Positions 1 to 11,125 of a stretch of DNA of 64,000 nt are shown here, piece after piece. Position numbers and translations under genes: made by a program. Below the pieces are notes generated by a model. That model had not been told where the DNA came from. It did no database searches and saw only the letters and a list, made by a program, of their open reading frames with translations. The DNA comes from Ichthyophis bannanicus. Lineage: Eukaryota > Chordata > Amphibia > Gymnophiona > Ichthyophiidae. Each line of letters opens with the position of its first letter. Positions within the stretch are counted from its first letter, which is position 1. The DNA lies in NCBI GenBank assembly GCA_033557465.1, contig CM066036.1:721569828-721633827 (forward strand), given 5' to 3'.

Positions 1-804
1 TGCACGGCTTGACCCATAAGCCCTATGAAATGAAACTTAAGGACTTCAGTATGTAGATCTTAGAGAAGAGAGAGGGAGGAATATGATGAAGACATTCAAA
101 ACCTCAAAAAGTATAAATAGAGTTTCAAATTTTAGATGCTAATAGATAAACACTGATAAAACACTCTTGGTGCAAGAAAAGCGTAACAGGTGCTTCGTGG
201 CTAAACACTGGGAACCCGGCTTTCCCTAATGTTCATTTTCCCTGCCCTTGGATCCTTTCATCTGTTTTTGTGCCTTTTCCATGCTGACCACCTCTCAGCT
301 GCACAAACCTATGTATTTGATTCCATTGGGAAAAAAAACACCAAACAATAGCATCTGTGCTGGGAAAATACTGATAAACATTGATCTTTTTGTGCTCTCA
401 AAGAACCCCTAATTAGCTGGAAATAATCATTTAAATTAGCAATTTATAAAAGCCTTAGAAGTCCTAGGTATAAACAGTTCAAGAGAAGAAAGCATTTTAT
501 CAGTGCAAAAGAGGTTTTAGGAAAAGACACCATAGGGTGGTGCTAAAAGGGGGTAAACCATGAAGTAATAAAGATTTCCAAAAACACTGAACAAAATGTC
601 TCACCCCTGGAACTGGGCATCTTGGCAGCTCTGCAATTCTTAGTGGCAGCTTAGAAGGACCTGTTTATATTCCATGTCACTCCTTCCTTTGAACACTGCC
701 TGGTTCACAAAAGTGGGGGACCAGAAGGAGAAACGAGGAGTCTGGGCCTGCAGCTCTCCACATCCCTGGGTTCTTCAGTGCCACTTCTTAGGTTGGAGGA
801 GTCC
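1..804. other. ERV flank, no gene recognised
   Basis: This AT-rich stretch lies downstream of the minus-strand env remnant, where a 3' LTR would be expected. I see no convincing LTR ends, polypurine tract or coding frame. A TATA-like string occurs near 445-455 but reads in both directions, so it does not settle anything. Confidence 0.4.
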
Positions 805-1870
805 TCAGGAAAGAGAGTGCAGGTAACCAGATCTGAGCATCATTTCCTTCTGTAAAGAGGTCTCAATCTCTGAGACTTTATAATTGGCAAGAAGAAGCTG
901 CTTCATGGGAGATTTAGAAATACAGGCCTTCATCATAGCTGCAAAATTCGGGATGCCCTGAAAGCAGCAGCACAGCCCTAGTAATAGCACTACAAAAAAC
1001 AACAACCTGAAAACTTAAAGTTGTTTCAGCCAACCCCAGATGCTAAACCAGTCAGATATATTTCCTAAACCTCTCTTATCTCTAATAATACTGTCAAAAG
1101 GGGTTATAAACATTTCATCTTGTTAATATAGGCAGTTCAATTCAGGGTCTGATCTGAAACAAAAGTGCAATACTCAGTACCTACTAAAGAACATACTCCT
1201 CCTTTGGATGCTAACAAATAGTCTAGGGCCCATTTATTCTGGAGAGCGAGGCTACGGAGTTGGCTCATCTCATCTCTGATATTTGCTAGAGACCCTGCTG
1301 TCTTGTTCATAAAGGTAGAAATAATGGAAGCCAGGGCTCAAATTTTACCATGATTCAAAAACATACCTATACTGGGAATTATAGCCCTGCCTACAGAATC
1401 CCCATCATATGCACTTGAGGTTTTATTCAGGGTATCAAAGTCACATTTGTTTCTTACCCTGCCATCTGGTAAAGAAGAAGTGATTGTAATACCAGGGATA
1501 ACTTGTCCATTGAAACATAGATCTTGGCCCTGCCCAGGAAAGGTAGAGAAATCCTTGTACCCACAGATCCAATAGGTTCCCAGAGGGGGTTTCCATGCTA
1601 TTTGTCCCCACACAACTGCTCCAGGACAAAGGAAAGCACATTCAGATCTGCCTAAACATAATATCTCAGTCAAATTAGGTGAGGATATAGTCAGGGAAGA
1701 GCTAGTAAGGGTGTAAATGTAGTCATTGAGATAGATCTTATATTCAGAAACATTTATCCCTAATTTTTGGCCAGTCCCTTCTCTGTGGAAGCATAGGGTA
1801 TCATGACCAAGGTTTGTTAGGGACAGAAAGATAGAGCTTGTATTAAAAGTTAGTGGAGGAATGAAACTAA
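805..1870 (-). pseudogene. ERV env remnant, 3' part (end of SU plus TM)
   Basis: Decayed envelope gene of a gammaretrovirus-like ERV. The minus-strand frame from 1870 to 1338 encodes a cysteine-containing surface-subunit segment with several N-glycosylation sequons. After a stop at 1338 the same frame continues as a transmembrane-subunit ectodomain of class I retroviral type, then hits further stops near 1130. A frameshifted piece at 1005-805 encodes a hydrophobic membrane anchor followed by a short cytoplasmic tail. Multiple stops and frameshifts make it non-functional. The 5' part of the same gene lies at 50653 onward, separated by the Harbinger insertion at 1868-1870. Family placement rests on the TM layout and on the integrase remnant at 51525-51943. 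Confidence 0.8.
1868..1870. repeat. Target site duplication TAA (left)
   Basis: The 3-bp TAA directly abuts the left terminal repeat and is repeated at 50653-50655 directly after the right terminal repeat. PIF/Harbinger elements typically duplicate a 3-bp TWA target. Confidence 0.85.
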
Positions 1871-1883
1871 GGGGCATGTTTAC
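1871..1883 (+). repeat. Harbinger left terminal inverted repeat
   Basis: The sequence ggggcatgtttac is the exact reverse complement of 50640-50652. Identity ends at base 14. The next ~150 bp are CpG-rich (gcgcgccg, cgcacgcgtgcgcg), similar in composition but not in sequence to the right end. Confidence 0.88.
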
Positions 1884-2685
1884 TAAAAACCGCTAATTTG
1901 CGCGCCGCAAAATAGCGCACTAAAAGCGGTACTTAAGAGCACTTAAATGGCCCGTAAACGTGCGGGTCACCACCGCACGCGTGCGCGTCACACGAACGCG
2001 CCCCGCACAAGTACGGGCCCGCAAATGTCCGATAGAGGCGTGGAAAGGCTAACGGAGGGCGGAGGAAGGCTCCGGAGGGGCGGAGAGACGGGGCTTATGG
2101 GCAGGGAAGGGGAGGGGAGAGGCGCCCCGCACATTATCGGGGCTGAAATCGCAAGTAAAAAATAGCGCGAGTGAAACACTCGCGGTACAGGCCATGTAAA
2201 GGGAAGGGAAACCATTTTTGTCAGCAATGTACACCTAAACCGGGGAAACCGTCAAAACGTGAGCAGTGTGATACATGTGCACAGCACAAAAGTGCAATCA
2301 CAAATATCAAATGACCACCACAGAAATAGTACAAAGAGGAGGTCAGCTGGGGAACAGTGATAGTAAAGGGCAAAACCAAAAAACACACCCAGGAAAGCAC
2401 CAAACATATAAATAAATTATGGAACGGTCTACGGAGCGGAGACCTTTCCCAACACACATTTCCTTGTTACGTACGTTCCCTGTGAGTGGTGTTTATGGTT
2501 GCCCATCAATAGCAAGGTTGCCCAGTTTGTTTATATCAACCCCCGTCTGCGGTGGTCAGTTCCGGGGCTCAGTTGCACGTTTGTCACCAGACAGGGTGAA
2601 TGAGCCCACAGTAAAAATGTGCAGAGCAGGGTTTGCGACCCATCCTGCCAGGTTAACTATCTCCAGGGACTGCACTGTCTCTGTG

Positions 2686-2757
2686 GACACACTGTGGTGC
2701 AGCGGACAGAGCCACTACCTCTAGGACCATAAGGCACAGGATCAAATCCCAGCTGGG
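2686..2757 (+). repeat. tRNA-like module T1
   Basis: Box A TGGTGCAGCGG (2695-2705) matches the TRGYNNARNGG consensus exactly, and box B GGATCAAATCC (2739-2749) follows 34 bp later. I could not fold a full cloverleaf by eye. It reads as a tRNA-derived Pol III promoter module. Confidence 0.55.
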
Positions 2758-3137
2758 GCCCATGCCAGCCCAGTTCCTATGTTTTACCCACCACTAAACA
2801 AAGATAGCACAGACACCCCTGTATTGCAGGGAACATAAGCATGGTGCAAACACCCATATTTTGCCCTACCCCGCACACACCCCATAACAATGGGCAGTAC
2901 CCACAGCCCAGTCCCCCACATCCAGTCCCGGAGTGCCACAATGCAATCAGGGCATATGCATTCCCTGAGAGTAGGAATGCCATCATGTTGGCGGACGAGT
3001 ACAGGTGGTGGAGGGGGCAGTGGCTGCTAGCCACAGAAGACAGTGGCCTAGCCATGTGCAGGCTGGCACCGTCCACTGCAACAGACAGGCCCTGTCAGAT
3101 GTACAGTCATGGACTGCCCAGGGAATCAAGCACATCT

Positions 3138-3212
3138 GTGGCAACACAGTGGCGCACTGCACACAGACAGTGTGTGCAAGAACAGAAGGTCACAGGTTCA
3201 AAGCCCTGCCAA
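3138..3212 (+). repeat. tRNA-like module T2
   Basis: A perfect box B, GGTTCAAAGCC, lies at 3195-3205. The upstream box A (around tggcaacacagtgg) is degenerate. Weaker than T1 but in the same orientation. Confidence 0.4.
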
Positions 3213-3571
3213 TCCTCTCCACATATCTTTACCCACAAGTAATCCGTGATAGTAAGGACAAAACATTATTGCTGGGGACATACGCATTGCTCATACGCCA
3301 ATTTTACACCCCACTGATCACAGACACCATGATGAGGGGCATTACCTAGAGCAGAGTCTCACAAATGCAGTCCCAGAGGACCACACACCATTCAGGTTCA
3401 ATGCTGCCGCCCATACAAATGCCAGTGCTGTATATCTCTGCACCACCCCCATGGCATGTAGATGTAGCTAATGCATATTCATGAGGGACAGCAGGAAAAC
3501 GCGAACAGTGTGTTGCAACCCTGGGCTGGATTTGGGAACCTCAGCCGTAAAGCAGCAGCCAACAGGGGCAG

Positions 3572-3600
3572 ACACACCCACACCCACACCCACACCCACA
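3572..3600. repeat. (ACACCC)n short tandem repeat
   Basis: Four to five hexamer units. This is not the vertebrate telomere unit. Confidence 0.85.
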
Positions 3601-5164
3601 GGCCCCAATGGCCAATGCCCCCTCGAGAGGCAGGACATCGGGCCCTGTGTGCATCTCACAATACTAGCATGTGAATACCTTAGCAATGTCACTGTACACC
3701 TAGGTATACGGTACACAGCTTCCAAACACTTGCTCTGAGTATTGGCAGATAGATATCCCTACGTCACGCACATTCTGCTCCTTGAGCTCCATCATGACAA
3801 TCTGTCTGTTGACTGCAGTGGGTGCATCAGGTCTGGTCTCTGATAGCGTTTACCACCCTGGGGAGTGACTCAAAACAGTATTGCTACCATATCCATGCCT
3901 GTACTGTGCCCAGGACTGGTGTGGTGGCTAATGCTGACAAACGCCTCTACAGTAGCACAATGCTGGCATACGTGTGGGAGTGTGTGTCTGTCTATACAGT
4001 GTGTGTTGGCTGCAGACACCTTCCACAGCCCACACTGCCAGCACTGTTGGCAGTATTGGCCTGCCAATGTGCATAATGAGCAGCAAGGTACCATGGGTAT
4101 AGCTCTGACAGGGCGGGTTGGCCAGGATGCATCTGCACAGGGCAGAGGGCACTGACTGGGATAGTGTAGTGGTTGCCCACCACCTACACATACATGGTGG
4201 CCTCTGTATGTGCTGCTGGGGTTGCACTCCACCCTGACTGTGCAGTGAAGACAACATGGCTAGGCACCCCCATAGTGAATGATAGTATGTCTCCCATGTG
4301 ATATATATATGGGTTTTGTGTCAGGGCCCAGTCAATGACTTAACTGCTGGTGTGCACTGCCATCCCAGTTCTGGGTGCATGCATTTCCAACAGGACTAAC
4401 TAGCAGACATATGTCAGCTGGTGTGTGTCCTGATGGAGCGCCGTGCAGTGGCTGATGGCTTGCTGTAGGCGAAGATCAGATAGTGGTGGGGTGCAACTTA
4501 GCATATCAAGGCCTAATGTCTGTCAGATATTGTGTTATGGATGTGTATGGAGTTGCTGTGACAGCGCTGTAGGGTGTCTCTCCCACAGCAGGACTGGGGT
4601 TGATGGTCCACCCTACTGCTACCATTGCAGGGAGGTAGCATGATGATAAGAGACCCTGCTATCCAACCTGAGGGGGAGAAATGGTGGTAAAGAGCCCACC
4701 TAGGTCTCACATAAGGGGTGCCCCTGACTCTGCCCGACAGAGATATCCAAGGTGTCTCTGCAGAAACAACCTATCTCACAGAGTAATAGTGCTGTGAAGC
4801 TCTGGCATGGCCTCATTCTGCCACGGAGGTTGTGGTGGACCTGGTCCTGGGTGCCCCCACGCACACTCAGGGTGAGCACAGTACCCGCACAATGTGACGG
4901 TGTGTAGCTACTCTGTGCCAGTACAACACCTACTCAGTACACCCTACCAGGCCGAGGTGATGTGTGGGTGCACATGGACACTCCCACCTACCAAGCTGTG
5001 GAGATGCCGGAGTGCATTCCCGATCCTGTGTCTATCTGTGGACAGTTGATTTGCATGTGCAGTGCATCATGGGTATGGGTGGACTAACCCTATCCTGGCT
5101 ACCACAACAGACTGTCTGTGTGGTGACATGCAGGCTCTCTGCAGCCAGCCAGGGGCTTGCTGGC

Positions 5165-5238
5165 AGCTATAGAGCTGTAGGCCAATGGGTACCTCATTGC
5201 CTGTGAAGTCAGAGGTCATGGGTTCAAACCCACAGTGG
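5165..5238 (+). repeat. tRNA-like module T3
   Basis: Box A-like TAGGCCAATGG (5178-5188, one mismatch) is followed by the box B GGTTCAAACCC (5221-5231). The spacing is that of a tRNA gene. Confidence 0.55.
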
Positions 5239-5619
5239 TGTAATTTTGTAGGGCGCTGCACAGGTATTTAACATTTAATGTGCAGATGTTGCTGGCAGCA
5301 AATCAACCCACAGCGTACTATACCCACATGGTGCCCTTGAGTGTGGTTGATAGGGCACACAATAGGCCATCTGTTAGTTTAGGTCCATATGAGGTGCACT
5401 AGTCTCCATCCGGAGACAAAACATATATGGTGCCCTATAGGGGACATGCAAGGGTGCCTTGGCGGACAGTGCACTCTAACATGTGCCTCATGAGCTGCCT
5501 CATGTCAACATGATGTGCGAGTGCGTTTGGTAGCTGTGCTAAATAAAGGAAAACTAAAAGCCACCCTACAGCACTACTCACCAAAAACATACTGCCTCAG
5601 CCAGCCCTGTGCACTGAGC

Positions 5620-5692
5620 ACTGTGAGGGATCGAACCCCTGATCCGTGCACCATTGGTCAGTGTACCCACCATTGTGCTGTGTCCCTGTTAC
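5620..5692 (-). repeat. tRNA-like module T4
   Basis: On the minus strand, box B GGTTCGATCCC (5637-5627) matches consensus and box A CAGCACAATGG (5680-5670) differs at one base. It is paralogous to T7 at 49822-49885. Confidence 0.6.
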
Positions 5693-5942
5693 TGTGCTGA
5701 CACATCAGTACGCCGCCTCATGGCCATCTGCGCGCGGCCCTAAGCTGCTCACAATGAAGTTTCCCGCACACTGCCGCCCCAAAAAACAGTGCGCCGCTTC
5801 ATGCCACCAAGAATGAATAGTGCGCCGCCTGCTGCTGCTCAAAATTAACACTGCTCCGCCCTATGCCGTGCAAAAGTAAGATGCCCCCTAAAACACCTCT
5901 ACCTATTAAAGGTGATGCCTCAGTCAGGCATTTACGTTGTGT

Positions 5943-6010
5943 ACAAAGGGGGTTTGAACACATGGCCCCTGCACCATTGGTCGGTGTCCCCACCATTGTA
6001 CCACAGCTCT
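5943..6010 (-). repeat. tRNA-like module T5
   Basis: On the minus strand, box A TGGTACAATGG (6003-5993) is a perfect match, and a box B of GTTCAAACC type lies around 5951-5960. It is paralogous to T9 at 50400-50464. Confidence 0.6.
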
Positions 6011-6018
6011 GTTGATAT

Positions 6019-6659
6019 TGTGGTAGGCGACGGCCTATGATCCATGCTAATTGAACTAAGCAGACAGGCCTAAGCAGCTTGACCTGAAACTGAGGCCTGT
6101 AGTAAGGCCCAGAGGAATGAAAACCCCCCTGAATGATGACACCATAGAATTGAAACTTAACTCAGTTTAACTGAACATAGCTAAGCAGAAACGAAACTGA
6201 GAAAATATAGAAAAACAAGTTTATTTGGTACTGATAAGGTGTGCTATGCTTCTATGGAATTAATTAACTCTGCAAAAAGCAAGGTTACAGTGCCCTGCTT
6301 CCCATATGTTTTAACAAGCTAAGCGACCTTGGAGGAGAGATGTAACAAGTTAGAGACACTGACCATTGTAATTGGGACTAGAAGGGGGGCAACCAGGTGC
6401 TGAGCCCAGACCAGGGTCCCGATTGGGTAGCCATATCAGTACCGGGACCAATAGATGGGTGAGAGGGGTTACTTGGACCAATGAAAGGTATGCCTATGTC
6501 TAGAATGGAGAAGCACGCTATAAAAGTTGTTGTGTTGCTAGAAACCATTGCGCAGCCATTTTGAAATTGCTTATTGCTTGAGCCATGTGCACATTAAACT
6601 GGCTTTGATCCTTGAAACGACTCCTGGTTTTATTTATTGCATGCTTATCTGCTGCTACA
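6019..6659 (+). mobile_element. Solo LTR of an endogenous retrovirus
   Basis: The unit runs from TGTGGTAGG to CTGCTACA (the TG...CA rule). It has two ccaat motifs near 6459 and 6477, a TATA box (ctataaaag, about 6519) and an R/U5-like end with cattaaact near 6593. The paralogous right-end block at 50455-50500 lacks it, which marks the insertion interval. No clean target duplication is visible and there is no adjacent gag, pol or env, so it is a solo LTR. Orientation follows the TATA box. Confidence 0.65.
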
Positions 6660-7096
6660 TTTCGTGTGTGTCCAACAGCGCGCCACGTGGCCTTCCGGGC
6701 CGCAAATGTGGACCCCGGCCATTAGCGCCTGGCGCACCAGTCAGGCCGCGTTCGACCCCATGTTTTATCTCCACGGCCTGAACCCCACACTCCGTATATG
6801 GCACAGGCACACCAACGCGGCCCCGCACAATCTCAGGGTGCACTAAACATACTCCATTGGTGCCATGTGTGACTGCTGAGATCAATGCACATACATATCT
6901 CCAACACCCTAACCCTTGGGTGTGCAAGTTGCGTGCATTTCCAATGTATAACATAACATCCACGCAGCCATGAGGAACGCAATAGCAACACAATGTCTGG
7001 AGCGCAGCCATGCGGAGTGCATGTGCGCGAGCCGCAATGCGCAAATGCGGAGGTTGCGTCGTCAGCGTCGTCACGTCCAGAAGGGCAGAAAACAAA

Positions 7097-10000
7097 ATGG
7101 CTGCCAGAATGCGCAAACCTGCATTCAGCCACACCGAACTTTGCCACCTGGCCGCATTGGTTGGGCCAAAGATGGAGAAGCTGTTCCCAGGGGCCGCCAG
7201 GGGAAAAAACACAGAAAAGGTCCAGAGGGCCTGGGAGAGAATCAAAAGGCGTTTCAATCGTGTGGCAGACAACCAAAGGGAGGTGAGTGCATTGCCACAG
7301 GTCATAATTACCATAGACACAGACAGGGTTGTTTGCATCTGTCAATGGTGCTGTGTGTAGGTATTCCAGATCAGTAAAGTGTAGCTGGGGGACCCACATG
7401 CCAAGGTCTATATGTAATGAAAACAACTAAACCATCTAAATTGAGCTTATACTAAATAGTGAAACCACCAAACATTCAAAAGAGAGGTCTATATGTAGCA
7501 CATATGAGTGTTTTGCCATCTACCCAGGTGTTTAGGGACGTAGTCACAAAGGGCATGATGCCATCCTGGAGTCCTTGCTGCTGCTGTGCTACAAAACACT
7601 GTAACACACCTAGCCCATAGAGCTGCCTGGGATGGGTCCAGAGACATCATGTGCAACTGGCCGTGTTCTGCATCCTCAGGGCTGCACACATTGGCCACCC
7701 TCAGGGGGTGTGAAACGTGCATCACATGGTCTGGCAGCCACCCTGGAGCTATGGGGTGTGTGCCAATGTTGGTCAGGGCAAAACCCCTATCACCAGGACC
7801 CTTGAGAGCCCATCAGAGTGGGCCCACCATCATCCTGGAGTTATGGGGATGTCCACTAATGTTGTTTAACCCATCATCCCTGTCCCCAGGAGTACAGAGA
7901 AGCCTTCAAAGTGGGCCCTCTGTCATCCTGGAGTTATGGGGATGTGTACTAATGTTGTTTAACCCATCATCCCTATCCCCAGGGGTACAGAGAAGCCATC
8001 AAAGTACACCCCCACCCACCCTGGAGTTATGGGGATGTCCACTAATGTTGTTTAACCCATCATCCCTGTCCCCAGGAGTACAGAGAAGCCTTCAAAGTGG
8101 GCCCTCTGTCATCCTGGAGTTATGGGGATGTGTACTAATGTTGTTTAACCCATCATCCCTGTCCCCAGGAGTACAGAGAGGCCTTCAAAGTGGGCCCTCT
8201 ATCACCCTGTGGATATGGGGCTGTTTGCCAATGTGGTTTAAACCATCCCCCCTATCACCAGGTGTACACGGAGCCCAGCTGGGTCGGCCAGCAAGCACCA
8301 TGGGGATATGGTGCAGTATGCCTATGCTGTTGGAACCTGTCCCTCCATCACCAGGGGACCTGATAGCTGCCTAATTATTCCTGGGCAACACCCTGTTCTC
8401 AGTTTGTATCTTGCTGATGTGGTGCTGTAGGACACACCAGACCTAGGGGGGTGGGAAAGCAGACTGTGACGGAGGGTATGTCAGTCGGATATGTTTCTAG
8501 GCTATGGTGGGTAGGTTGCACATCTCACACAGTCCTTGGGGTGCACGACAGTCGGCCTGTGAGAACGACAGCTGACGAGCACTCACATAGTGATGATCTC
8601 ACACCTCCCACAGCCATTTCAACTCATGTGGAGACACACACAGGGGTGCAATATTTGATCAGGCGCAGTCCAACAGGTATCCCATCCATACCGGACTCTG
8701 AATCGCACTGCACTGTGTTGACAAGGGAACCATGGATGGTCAAATAACACCTCCACAGGGCCCACACACAATGGGATCCTCTCCCATGCTCGCACAACTA
8801 GGGTGCCCCCACCAGTGGGGACCATGTTCCACACCTCCACGTCCAACACATTCCTACATACCTGTATCAGCTGATAACCCTGAAAATAAGGGATCTGTCA
8901 ACACATACACAACATTGCCCCCAGGGGATGTGACACCCTCGCACACACTCCCTGTCCCTCTCACACTCTCCCACCCCCTATACCCCACCCCTTTGTCTCC
9001 CTCTCTCCCCCACCATTGCAAACATGACGTGCCTAGGGTGATGAAATGAGGTGGGGGGTGGGGAAGCCTGTAGGTGCTGGGCAATGCTGCTGGCTGGTGT
9101 CCCATATGATGATGCCAGCAGACCCCCGACAGGCGCCGTGGGTCCCGCCCTCACACTCATAGGCAGGCCTATGCACACATTTCCCAGGGATCACCTGTCA
9201 CAAGTGTGTGACTGTGCAGGAAATAGAGAACACACAGCAGGGCACACGGAGCAGGGTGACAGTGGCCAACCATGAATATGGGTATGTTAACTATCCACCT
9301 GTGCAGAAGGGTAGGTAATGACCCCAAACAATGTTTGTTTATCAACAGGTGGAGGATCTGAGGAAGAAGGTGCGTGAACTACGGCAGTTCCATGGAGACT
9401 TCCTGGCGCGCTATAGCAGGGGGCCACAGACACCCAATGATGGTGAGACTGGACAGGCATGACTCTCAGTTTATGATGTCACATTGGCCCACCAACGTGT
9501 GTGTTTAATGCATCTGTAGATGTGTAACGTAACACTCATGTACGTTTTGATATGTCTGTTAACTTTAACAGGGGGAGAGGAAAGCAGCGGCGAGGGCCAC
9601 ACATCGGCCTACTCACTCCGGCGGCCCACCACCCACCGTGCAAGGGAGGTGGAGGTGGTGGTGGTGGAAAGCGAGACGGAGGTGGAAGAGGGATCCCAGA
9701 TCGAGCTGGCGGAGGAGGAGACGGAGGAGGAGCAGCAGATGGGGGAGGGGGGGGAGGAGGAGAGGGAGGAGGAGCAATGGACGGTGGTGGGGGGTGACGA
9801 GATGGGAGAGGAGGAGAGGCCCCCACAGGCACACCCAGAGGGTGATGCTGCTGGCAGGAGGGCGGCTGCGGGTGAGGGGGGCAATGTGCAACCTGTGTGT
9901 GGGGGGGTGCTGGGTTGGGCAGAGAGGGTGGCTGAGAGTGTTTTGGGGGGAGGACAGGGTTGGGGGGGGGTGCGGGGGAATACAGCACAGCACAGGGCTA

Positions 10001-10304
10001 CGTGGGCCCCCGTCAGACACTGCAGGTGGAAGCTGGGGATAGGCGTCGTCGCACAAACATGTCATCCACGGCCCACAGCATATTGCATGCACATGCCAGC
10101 ACACAGACCACGGGCACCATTTGCCTATGTGCTGGCAGGTGCATGCATGATGTGCTGGGGGCAATTGATGATGTGCGGCGCGACGTACGCCTAGTCTTTC
10201 ATGCACTGCAGTGTCTGACGGGGGCTGTCCGGCAGGTGTCCGCCGATGTTGCGCAGCTGCAATGTCGGCGGGCATCTGCCGAAGGGCGTCACAGGCACCT
10301 CTGA
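7097..10304 (+). CDS. Gene A: second Myb/SANT-like protein of the Harbinger element
   Basis: Proposed exons are 7097-7282, 9349-9442 and 9572-10304. The ATG at 7097 has a good context (aaaATGG). Exon 1 encodes 62 residues with Trp- and Arg/Lys-rich helices (for example VQRAWERIKRRFN), resembling a Myb/SANT-like DNA-binding domain. It ends at gtgagt in phase 0. Exon 2 (VEDLRKKVRELRQF) continues a basic helix, and a gtgaga donor in phase 1 joins exon 3. Exon 3 is strongly acidic (Glu-rich, about 9650-9830) and then switches frame within G-runs near 9940-9975 to a C-terminal helical segment ending at 10304. The frameshift is probably a homopolymer error. AATAAA follows at 10407. Expected length is about 335 residues. 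By analogy it would help the transposase bind DNA or enter the nucleus; this is inference. Confidence 0.65.
7283..9348 (+). other. Gene A intron 1
   Basis: A 2.1-kb intron with a GTGAGT donor and an AACAG acceptor. It contains the 93-bp tandem array (7742-8360). The rest is TG/CA-rich with no exon that I can support, although conserved wording near 7530-7600 could hide a small exon. Confidence 0.5.
7742..8360 (+). repeat. 93-bp tandem repeat (31-codon period)
   Basis: About six to seven units begin near 7742, 7834, 7927, 8020, 8113, 8206 and 8299. The middle ones are nearly identical. Each contains ctatcacc or ctgtcccc followed by agg, resembling a 3' splice site. One forward frame has no stop through the whole array (7586-8374) and would encode 31-residue repeats. 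The frame has no ATG at its start, and copy 2 (about 29513-30250) is scrambled by indels, so I annotate a minisatellite. Confidence 0.8.
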
Positions 10305-10406
10305 CAACACCTGTGATGTGCACATGTGCCCTGTGCTGTGCTGTGTTCCACGCACAAAATGGGGATGTTTGTGTGGTGGCATGTTGCCAATGTTTAAATG
10401 TTCTAT

Positions 10407-10412
10407 AATAAA
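10407..10412 (+). terminator. Poly(A) signal of gene A
   Basis: AATAAA lies about 100 bp after the gene A stop codon and is followed by TG-rich sequence (aacatttgtttttgttatgtgg). Confidence 0.6.
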
Positions 10413-11112
10413 CATTTGTTTTTGTTATGTGGAAACATGGTCATGTGTCTCCCTCAACCACCCACCATGGATGAATGCCTGGGATATGTCTGTGCATCTG
10501 GACAGGCTGTGGAGGCTGACATGGCTGGCAGACATGGACTGCTTACACATGCCGTCATGGGGCGTAAACGTGTGCAGTGGCTAAGGGCCAGGGAAGCCGC
10601 ATGGGATGTTGAAGTGTGAGGGGGATCCCAGAAACAGCCATGCTGTTGGGTGGATTGAACTGCTAACAAATGTGTCAGCGGAGGGAGGAAGCCAACATAA
10701 GCATGCTACGCATGTCTGCCTGTGCCACATGCATGCCTTGGGGGGTGCCAGACATGTTCCCACTGTTGTCTTTGATATAGGCTATGACCACAAATATGGA
10801 ACCAGGTATGCTGGCAGAGGGGGGGAGGGGGGTGATGCCGCTGACGACAGACCATGAGGTATGGGAACAGTACACCTCAGACAACATGGGTCAGTGTGTG
10901 TGTGGAGAACCCCTACAGCCAAGGGGCTGTGACTATGGACTGTGTAGGTGACACATAGCATGTCGTGCCGTCTGTTCTGCAACACCTGGTGGAGCAGCTA
11001 ATGCGACAGCAAGGGTCTGCTGATCAGCGACACGACATGCATGTGGACACCACATAGGGGACCAAAGGGACACAAATTGCAATGACACGTATCATGTATG
11101 TTGTTCAAAACA
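10413..11112. other. Convergent intergenic region A/B
   Basis: This 0.7-kb region lies between the 3' ends of genes A and B. Open frames here are short and overlapping; I see no feature beyond the two flanking poly(A) signals. Confidence 0.5.
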
Positions 11113-11118
11113 TTTATT
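11113..11118 (-). terminator. Poly(A) signal of gene B
   Basis: AATAAA on the minus strand lies a few bases past the gene B stop codon at 11126. In copy 2 the motif is broken by a missing base near 33230. Confidence 0.6.
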
Positions 11119-11125
11119 TACACAC

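Larger units (their letters stand above)
1884..5590. other. Harbinger left subterminal region, no gene
   Basis: About 3.7 kb without a convincing coding exon. It begins with a CpG-rich segment (to ~2170) and then becomes CA/TG-rich. It holds three forward tRNA-like modules (2686-2757, 3138-3212, 5165-5238) and a short (ACACCC)n array at 3572-3600. Open frames of 60-130 codons occur on both strands, but they overlap each other and lack splice or family support. Confidence 0.55.
5590..6855. repeat. Internal decayed copy of the Harbinger right end
   Basis: Apart from the solo LTR at 6019-6659, this block parallels the true right end (about 49400-50652) in order and wording. It has tRNA-like modules on the minus strand, repeated gcgccgcc-type motifs, a segment around tatatggcacaggcacac and a gccccgcacaat box. 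It closes with taaacatactcc (6844-6855), which is 10/12 identical to the terminal taaacatgcccc. No TAA follows it. It is a paralogous right terminus buried in the element. Confidence 0.65.

Noticed and set aside
805..1870. Intact retroviral env gene
   Set aside because: Stops and frameshifts are present and the gene is split by the transposon.
3572..3600. Interstitial telomeric repeat
   Set aside because: The unit is ACACCC, not CCCTAA.
5620..5692. True tRNA genes
   Set aside because: Box A and box B are good, but I could not see an acceptor stem or a full cloverleaf, and the modules recur as repeats. Treated as tRNA-like modules.
1871..6855. An independent 5-kb Harbinger element
   Set aside because: The inner end lacks TAA and is decayed. 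The env frame is in register only with the outer right end, so the last insertion event was the large unit. Kept only as a hypothesis for its origin.
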